DNA of 64,000 nt from Leptospira kmetyi serovar Malaysia str. Bejo-Iso9 (GTDB taxonomy: Bacteria > Spirochaetota > Leptospiria > Leptospirales > Leptospiraceae), in NCBI RefSeq assembly GCF_000243735.2, contig NZ_AHMP02000003.1, positions 478,501 to 542,500 of the forward strand, in the 5' to 3' direction. The translations under genes were made by a program, and so were the position numbers. A model generated the notes under the pieces. That model worked only from the letters and a program-made list of their open reading frames with translations. It did not search any database and was not told the origin of the DNA. This document shows, piece after piece, positions 53,985 to 64,000 of the stretch; position 1 is the first letter of the stretch; each line of letters begins with the position of its first letter.

Positions 53985-54015
53985 AAAAAGGCCGAATGAG
54001 AATTCGGCCTTTTTC
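53985..54015. terminator. Bidirectional intrinsic terminator
   Basis: AAAAAGGCCGAAT pairs perfectly with ATTCGGCCTTTTT around GAGA, a 13-bp stem with T-run, between the hydratase gene and the convergent flavoprotein gene. Confidence 0.9.
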
Positions 54016-54051
54016 GTTTTTAGAGGTTGTAAAGTTCGGAATCGTCAGTTC

Positions 54052-55743
<1,692 letters not shown>

Positions 55744-55843
55744 GGTTCTAAAATCTCCGAATTGAATGATGAATGTAAAACTGTCCGAAGCACAAGAATC
55801 GGAACTCGATCGGATTTCGCAACAGAATTCCGAATCGATCCGA

Positions 55844-57817
55844 TCAGGATGCGATCAACTTTCTGAGTTCTCGAACTCTTTCGTTTTGCGGTTCGAGTTC
55901 AAACGCCCGATCGATCAGAAACTTTGCGCGAGCCTTGTTCCCCTGAAGACGATATACGTCCGCGAGATGAATTAAATTTTTGACATGATTCGGAAAACGA
56001 AGTCTGAATCTTTCCCCGAATTCCTCCGCCTTTTTCAAAAGTTCCGAATTCTTATTTTTGGAATATTCTCTTTTGGTGAGAAGGGAAGAATACAAAAGAA
56101 GTTCGTGATCCGCCGGATCCAATTGCAGAGCGCGGTTCGCGCTTACGAGCGCCTGTGTGAGATCCCCTAACTTTTCGTAAATCCTCGCGAGCAGTCTTAG
56201 TTCTTCGGGAGAATGGGGAACGTTCGAAGAGGAGGATTCTTCAAAAATTTGAAGGGCGCCTTCAAAGTCCTTGGAAAGAACCGCTTTTTTCGCTTTGGAA
56301 TATCGCTCCGAGTGGATCGGTTTGGCGGTCGATCCGGCGTACTCGATGGATAAAAGACTGTAATCGTCCGAAAAATTTCCGAAGGATAAAAGAAGATTTT
56401 CGATCTCGGACAATTCTCCCTTGGCTTCTTCGACTCTGCGTAAGAATTCGGTTTCGTCTTCGTTGATCTTTCTTTTTCCGTCCGAGCTTTCGTCCAAGAT
56501 CAGATCGTCCTTACCGTCCGAACCGCAGAAGATCCGATCTCCCGGTTTCATCTGAAACAATCGAACGTAAACTTGCGCGTTGATTCCTCCCACGCCGAGT
56601 TTGTAAAAATGCGTTTCGGGGTCGATAAACGAAGCCTTACCGTCCCGATACAAAATCAACCACGGATGTTCAATATTCAAATAGTATAATGTTCCCGTTT
56701 CTTCTTCCACGAGGCCCAACACAGCGGAGACGAGCATACTTCCGTCGAAGGTTTCGAAAACTTTTTGAAGATCGGTGAAACAATCCTTCAACCATCGTTC
56801 GGGGGAACGGTTCGCCGAATCCGGATCCATCTTGGAACGGATGATCACAGAGTTGTAAACCGCGCCGAGAACGAGCGCTCCTCCCGCTCCTTGGATGGAT
56901 TTTCCCATCGCGTCTCCGTTGATAAACGCCTTGAATTTTTTTCCCTGAAGAATGAGATCGTACGCGCTGAGATAATCGCCTCCCAACTCGTATTCCTTTT
57001 CGCGAAACATAAATTTCTTATATTGATTCAATGCGAAATCGATCTTAACCTGATCCCCTTCCGTTTTTTTCGCGATCAAAGGATCGAGTAAAAGGGAGGT
57101 GAGAAAGTAGTCCCCGTCCTGTTTTTCCTTTAGGTTTTGGATTTGTTCCATGTTCTCCGAAATCTCTCGGTTCTTTTCCAAAATCTTAAAGTGTCCGATG
57201 AAGTTGGAAAAACGATATCGTTCCACGATAAAACCGCTGAAGAACGCGAGCAGATAACTGATCGCCAAATTCTGCATGGAATACGAGGCTTGGTTGGTTC
57301 CGAGATTGGGATGATAGATCGCGACCGAAACGAGGAACGTGAATATCGAAAGCACATACAACGAAAAAAGAATTTTTCTCGGAAACGGCATGAACACCGC
57401 GGACATGACGACGATCTGAAGACCGGAAACATAGTTGGGATCGTCCGCGATTCTTCCCGTAAAAAAAGCGGTCGCGCTCAGAATATAAATGAAAAGAACA
57501 TAGGCCCACTCGAGTCCTTTGCCGCGAATTTTCGTTCCGATAAAACGATCAACGACTAACGCGACCACAAAGAACGCGCTGAGTAAACTCAAACCGATTC
57601 TGAAATAAAAAAGTTCCGGAAATTCGGGATGAAGCTTTCGATCGGTGTCTAACGCGAATCCGAGCCAGACGAAAATCCCGATGATGGAACCGGGATAATG
57701 AAGAGTTCTCGCTTGTCTGTGAAGTTCGTCGAAGTATTCTTTCTCGTGGCGGATTCGATCTTCATTGATGTCAAATATAAGGCGGAGGTATCTTCGGACC
57801 GGATGCAAAGGATTCAT
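55844..57817 (-). CDS. SpoIIE-type PP2C phosphatase, membrane and TPR domains
   Basis: A 657-residue membrane protein with about six N-terminal helices (about 42-240), a coiled linker (FKILEKNREISENMEQIQNLKEKQ), a SpoIIE/PP2C Ser/Thr phosphatase domain (about 250-490) and a C-terminal TPR-like part (about 515-650). The catalytic acids lie in INGDAMGKSIQGAG and FCGSDGKDDLIL; the first is GDAMGKS rather than GDVSGHG, a variant I believe is usual in spirochaetes. Such proteins relieve anti-sigma-factor antagonism in partner-switch pathways. No anti-sigma or STAS gene is nearby. Confidence 0.85.
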   Translation of the reverse strand: MNPLHPVRRYLRLIFDINEDRIRHEKEYFDELHRQARTLHYPGSIIGIFVWLGFALDTDRKLHPEFPELFYFRIGLSLLSAFFVVALVVDRFIGTKIRGKGLEWAYVLFIYILSATAFFTGRIADDPNYVSGLQIVVMSAVFMPFPRKILFSLYVLSIFTFLVSVAIYHPNLGTNQASYSMQNLAISYLLAFFSGFIVERYRFSNFIGHFKILEKNREISENMEQIQNLKEKQDGDYFLTSLLLDPLIAKKTEGDQVKIDFALNQYKKFMFREKEYELGGDYLSAYDLILQGKKFKAFINGDAMGKSIQGAGGALVLGAVYNSVIIRSKMDPDSANRSPERWLKDCFTDLQKVFETFDGSMLVSAVLGLVEEETGTLYYLNIEHPWLILYRDGKASFIDPETHFYKLGVGGINAQVYVRLFQMKPGDRIFCGSDGKDDLILDESSDGKRKINEDETEFLRRVEEAKGELSEIENLLLSFGNFSDDYSLLSIEYAGSTAKPIHSERYSKAKKAVLSKDFEGALQIFEESSSSNVPHSPEELRLLARIYEKLGDLTQALVSANRALQLDPADHELLLYSSLLTKREYSKNKNSELLKKAEEFGERFRLRFPNHVKNLIHLADVYRLQGNKARAKFLIDRAFELEPQNERVRELRKLIAS

Positions 57818-57962
57818 CGTAGCTAAATCTTTCCAGAATTACTTTTTTTTCAATCGAGTTTTCGTTTTTAAAAAAATACGTATCGATTTATAAAATTATT
57901 GATTTTAATCCACGGATCTAAAAGCGATTGACCCGGGTCTTTTTAATAAAATCAATACCGCT

Positions 57963-59615
57963 ATGGCTCAAAATAAAAAATTGCCTTCTACAAATTCGAA
58001 ATCTTCCAAGAATTCTCCGTCTTCCGTCTACGACCTGTTAGTGATTGGCGGAGGAATTACGGGGGCTCACGTTCTTTGGGATTCCACTCTGAGGGGAATG
58101 AAATCCATTTTATTGGAAAAGAACGACTATGCTTCGGGAACAAGTCAGGCGACATCGAAGATGATCCATGGCGGTTTACGTTATTTGAAAAATTTCGAAT
58201 TGGGACTCGTGAGAGAATCTCTGCGCGAAAGGGCGATTTTGGCCAGAATCACTCCGCACGCTGTTCAAACGATGGGATTTTTGGTCCCGATTTATTCCAA
58301 CGCGGAAAGGCTCATGCTCAAGGTGGGAATGGAGATGTACAACGCTCTTTCCTACGACCGCAACACGAACATCTGCACGGATCGTTTGATTCCGAAATAC
58401 AGCTTTCTTTCCAAGGAACAAACCGTTGTGGAATCTCCCACGATCGAGCGGGATCGACTCAAAGGTTCTTATCTATATTATGATTATCTAAATCTCAATC
58501 CGGAAAGACATACCAGCGAATTCATTTTTTCGGCGCGTGAAAAAGGGGCCGAGGCGAGAAATTATACCGAAGTGATTTCGATCTCCCGTTCGAACGACGG
58601 AATTTATACGGTGATCGCGAAGGAAAAAATTTCGGGAAAGGATCTTTCGTTTCAAACAAAAGCGATCGTAAACGCGGCGGGACCTTGGGCGGACTTCGTG
58701 GAATCCTTGGCCGGAGTTCCGATGGACAAACACTTGGTGCGCTCCAAGGGAATCCACGTGGTTACAAGAAAGATCCACGGAGACAAAACCCTCGTAACGA
58801 AGAAGAAAGACGGCACGCATCTTTTTATCATTCCTTGGAGAAACAAAACCATCATCGGCACGACGGATACGGAATATCCGGACGACCCGGATCGTTTTCG
58901 AGTCACCAAAAAGGATATGGAAGAATTGTTAAGCGAAGTCAATTATTCCTTCGGTTATACGGATCTTACTCTCGACGACGTCGATTTTTATTACGGCGGA
59001 CTCAGACCTCTTGTGGAAGATCCGGGCGAAACAAAGTCCACATACAACGCGTCGAGAAAAACGGAAATCTTCGATCATAAGGATTCCGGGTTTCCCGGAT
59101 TTTTTACGGCGATGGGCGGTAAATATACCACGAGCCGCGCCGTCGGAGAAGAGGTCGTGGATAAAGTGGCCGCTTATCTTCCGGGAAATTTCCGAGCGTG
59201 TGAAACCGCGACGATTCCCGCGGCGACCGGAAATTATTCGGACTTATCGACCCTCACTCGGGATCTTGGAAAAAAATTCTCCAAACTCAACGGAGAATTG
59301 ATCGAAACCGCCGCCTATCGTTACGGCTCTCAAGCGTTTTCCGTTTTGGAAAAAAGTTCTTCCAAAGAAGAATTTGCCGTTCTTCAAAACGGGGAAAAGT
59401 TTTTCGAAAGTGAAATCCGTTTTATCGCGAACCGGGAAGACATTCGTTTTGCTACGGATTTCTTTTTCAGAAGATCGGGTGTGGGAGTTCCGGGTTTACC
59501 GGAGGAAAAAGAAACGAACAAAATCGTTCGTTCCTTGGCAAAACACTTGGGTTGGAACGGTGCCAGAATCGCGAAAGAGATCCGGTCCGTGGAAGATCGA
59601 TATAAGATTTACTAA
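57963..59615 (+). CDS. glpD: Glycerol-3-phosphate dehydrogenase, FAD-dependent
   Basis: Membrane-associated respiratory dehydrogenase oxidising glycerol-3-phosphate to DHAP. The 550-residue protein has the FAD motif VIGGGITGAHVLWD (about 23-36), GTSQATSKMIHGGLRYL, the INLxPGP-like WADFVESLAG region, GTTDTEYPDDPD and FYYGGLRPLVED. Length is normal. There is no glpK or glpF nearby. It is preceded by an AT-rich gap, and no Shine-Dalgarno is visible before the ATG. Confidence 0.94.
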   Translation: MAQNKKLPSTNSKSSKNSPSSVYDLLVIGGGITGAHVLWDSTLRGMKSILLEKNDYASGTSQATSKMIHGGLRYLKNFELGLVRESLRERAILARITPHAVQTMGFLVPIYSNAERLMLKVGMEMYNALSYDRNTNICTDRLIPKYSFLSKEQTVVESPTIERDRLKGSYLYYDYLNLNPERHTSEFIFSAREKGAEARNYTEVISISRSNDGIYTVIAKEKISGKDLSFQTKAIVNAAGPWADFVESLAGVPMDKHLVRSKGIHVVTRKIHGDKTLVTKKKDGTHLFIIPWRNKTIIGTTDTEYPDDPDRFRVTKKDMEELLSEVNYSFGYTDLTLDDVDFYYGGLRPLVEDPGETKSTYNASRKTEIFDHKDSGFPGFFTAMGGKYTTSRAVGEEVVDKVAAYLPGNFRACETATIPAATGNYSDLSTLTRDLGKKFSKLNGELIETAAYRYGSQAFSVLEKSSSKEEFAVLQNGEKFFESEIRFIANREDIRFATDFFFRRSGVGVPGLPEEKETNKIVRSLAKHLGWNGARIAKEIRSVEDRYKIY

Positions 59616-59620
59616 GATTC

Positions 59621-59653
59621 TTACGTTTCTAAATTTCTTTTTTTAAAACGTAA
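59621..59653. terminator. Hairpin between convergent glpD and TetR genes
   Basis: TTACGTTT (59621-59628) and AAACGTAA (59646-59653) are perfectly complementary with a 17-nt T-rich gap. The right arm is inside the last codons of the TetR gene. Confidence 0.4.
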
Positions 59654-60221
59654 ACGAGTTGGAAAGAAGAATGGACATGAAGTCCTTGATGATCTCGGAA
59701 GTGTCCGAAAGACTGATCGCTTCTCCGTCCACGATTCTTTGAACCACGGTTCCTAAGATCACGCTGATCAGAATTCGGTTCAAAGTAGGATTCGTTACTC
59801 CCAGATGTTTCGTGATGATGTTCACGTATTCCTTCATCGCGTCGGCGATCAGGGATTTTTCCTCTTCGTGATTTTTCAGACGGGAAACGTCGCAGATGAT
59901 GTAGAGAAGATTTTGAAAATAAGATTCTCTCGCTTGGATCATTTGGAAAAGGGACTCGACTCTGGATTCGAGGGTTTGTCCCGGATTTCCTTTCGAATAG
60001 AGTTGTAATTCTTCGATGTCCTTGCTCAGGACGAATTTCACCAATTCCTTAAAGATATCTTCTTTGGTTGCGAAGTAGTGATACAAGGTTCCGGTGGAAA
60101 CGTCGAGTTCCGTCGCGATCTCCCGCATCGAAACCGCGGAATAACCTCTTCTCGCGAGAATATCCACACACTTGGATAGGATTTCGATTTTGTATTTTTC
60201 ATGATTCACTATCTTGGGCAT
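59643..60221 (-). CDS. TetR-family transcriptional regulator (second)
   Basis: A 192-residue regulator. Start ATG 60221 follows AGGAAATCCG, giving the standard TetR head: EILSKCVDILARRGYSAVSMREIATELDVSTGTLYHYFATKEDIFKELV. It ends at the terminator-like hairpin shared with glpD. Its target is unknown; no matching palindrome was seen next to it, so it may act elsewhere. A longer frame upstream is not supported. Confidence 0.87.
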   Translation of the reverse strand: MPKIVNHEKYKIEILSKCVDILARRGYSAVSMREIATELDVSTGTLYHYFATKEDIFKELVKFVLSKDIEELQLYSKGNPGQTLESRVESLFQMIQARESYFQNLLYIICDVSRLKNHEEEKSLIADAMKEYVNIITKHLGVTNPTLNRILISVILGTVVQRIVDGEAISLSDTSEIIKDFMSILLSNSFTF

Positions 60222-60332
60222 CGGATTTCCTCGGAATTTTTTTCTCGGTAACTCGTAATACGTGATGTAAGAACCGCCTCGGCCGGTCAAGAAGATTGAC
60301 TTTTAGCGGTTCTTACCGGGATCGCAAAACGA

Positions 60333-60824
60333 TCAATAAGCGATTTTCATCTTTTTATAAACGAATCCCAACAACCAAATCGGACCGATCATCAAAAACT
60401 GAAGATCCTTAAAGAAGGAAGGTTTTTTACCTTCGATCTTATGACCAACGAATTGTCCGATCCAAGCCAGAACGAAAATCGTAATCGAAAGTTCTAAAAT
60501 TCCATACGAATACGTTCCGAGCATGATCGGAAGAACGGTCGCTTGGAGAAGAACGATCACGTAGATCATCAAAGAACTGAGAAGAAACATTCCCAAGGCC
60601 AAGGACGGAGAAAGTCGGATGTAAAACGCGAGGGCCAAAACGAGAGAGATCGTCGCAAAGTTTAAATACGGAACGGATAGAAAAAACGCGGGCACGGGAA
60701 TCGACCAAAGAAGACCGATGACCGTAAAATAAATCAAAGGAACGCAGATCCAATGGATGTTTTTATTGATGGGATTACGATGACTGTCCGCGTATTCGTC
60801 AAACCAAGTATCAACGGATTTCAT
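60333..60824 (-). CDS. Mpo1-like (DUF962) membrane protein
   Basis: A 163-residue membrane protein related to yeast Mpo1/YGL010w, a dioxygenase in fatty-acid alpha-oxidation. ATG 60824 is preceded by AAAGGAG. It has the family start FDEYADSHRNPINKNIHWICVPLIYF with the His residues used for iron, four hydrophobic helices and the GHKIEGKKPSFFKDLQFLMIGPIWLL end. Its enzymatic role in bacteria is unproven. Confidence 0.85.
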   Translation of the reverse strand: MKSVDTWFDEYADSHRNPINKNIHWICVPLIYFTVIGLLWSIPVPAFFLSVPYLNFATISLVLALAFYIRLSPSLALGMFLLSSLMIYVIVLLQATVLPIMLGTYSYGILELSITIFVLAWIGQFVGHKIEGKKPSFFKDLQFLMIGPIWLLGFVYKKMKIAY

Positions 60825-61001
60825 AACAAAACTCCTTTCCGTTAAAAATTTTAAACGTTCGAAATAGAATCGCAAGTGTTTTTTATCGAACTTAGTGAAT
60901 AAAATCCAAAATGTGGTCTTTAAGACATTGCTAAAGTGAATTCTTTTGTTGGAAATCCCGATGTCGCATTAAAACGAACACCGTTTATAAAATCGAAAGG
61001 A

Positions 61002-61922
<921 letters not shown>

Positions 61923-61985
61923 AATCTCCCCGGAAAGGTTGGTTTACAGCATTTACGAGAATGGGATTCTGGTCACTACAATTCC

Positions 61986-62489
<504 letters not shown>

Positions 62490-62491
62490 CC

Positions 62492-63976
<1,485 letters not shown>

Positions 63977-63985
63977 GAGAATAGA

Positions 63986-64000
63986 ATGTTTCGAAATCGA
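63986..64000 (+). CDS. Start of a gene cut by the window edge
   Basis: AGGAGAATAGA precedes ATG 63986 at good spacing, and five codons (MFRNR) are visible. By analogy with MBOAT copy 1 it may encode a DUF1574-like SGNH protein, which is inference. Confidence 0.5.

Overview
The window reads as a chromosomal segment of a Leptospira species, probably from the pathogen clade. The grounds are gene content and style: Leptospira-type loose lipoboxes, a DUF1574-like protein next to an AlgI-type acyltransferase, an ExbB/ExbD/BamA cluster, LPS genes (hldD, lpxC), fatty-acid-based metabolism (acyl-CoA ligase, enoyl-CoA hydratase, GlpD), a spirochaete-type fliS locus, and frequent TTG/GTG starts. By eye the base composition is moderate (low to mid 40s % GC), which would fit the higher-GC pathogenic species better than L. 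interrogans; I could not compute it. I saw no tRNA, rRNA, insertion sequence, prophage or CRISPR array, and no broken gene. Coding density is high.

Layout. 1-3.6 kb: hldD, then a leftward group (ATPase-domain protein, SDR, ArsR regulator) and a 620-bp gap with structured DNA. 3.6-11.6 kb: recN, exbB, exbD, bamA and pcrA, all rightward, mixing DNA repair with outer-membrane biogenesis. 11.7-17.4 kb: small exported protein, cysQ-like phosphatase, glycosyltransferase, TlpA-like lipoprotein, and a long-chain acyl-CoA ligase with a structured leader and a membrane insert. 17.5-22 kb: unknown protein, ptsI, lpxC (with a possible sigma-54 promoter), SDR. 22-24.1 kb: three tandem AIM24/TIGR00266 paralogues. 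24.3-31.3 kb: small exported proteins, a TetR/hydrolase pair around twin operators, an atypical radical-SAM protein divergent from a PQQ-type sugar dehydrogenase, and a FecR-domain lipoprotein.

31.4-40.7 kb: lipA and partner, a pseudouridine synthase, an MBOAT/DUF1574 module, a transaldolase-like aldolase, two unknown exported or membrane proteins, and purN-purH. 40.9-45.3 kb: fliS, a likely second flagellar chaperone, a J-domain protein, an HNH nuclease with a lipoprotein, DedA, and dGTPase. 45.3-47.6 kb: three tandem paralogous Gly/Asn-repeat lipoproteins. 47.7-54 kb: cysteine desulfurase, two envelope/TPR proteins, a LolB-like lipoprotein, enoyl-CoA hydratase. 54-64 kb: alkyl-DHAP-synthase-like flavoprotein, SpoIIE-type phosphatase, glpD, TetR, Mpo1-like protein, a voltage-sensor-like membrane protein, a NYN-domain protein, a second MBOAT, and the first codons of the next gene.

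The themes are envelope construction (LPS, BamA, Lol-like, O-acylation, lipoproteins), lipid metabolism (acyl-CoA ligase, hydratase, GlpD, ether-lipid-like enzyme) and local regulators with visible operators. The best leads for undescribed biology are the Gly/Asn-repeat lipoprotein triplet, the CX8CX2C radical-SAM protein, the twin TetR operators, the possible sigma-54 control of lpxC, the duplicated MBOAT modules and the membrane insert in the acyl-CoA ligase.
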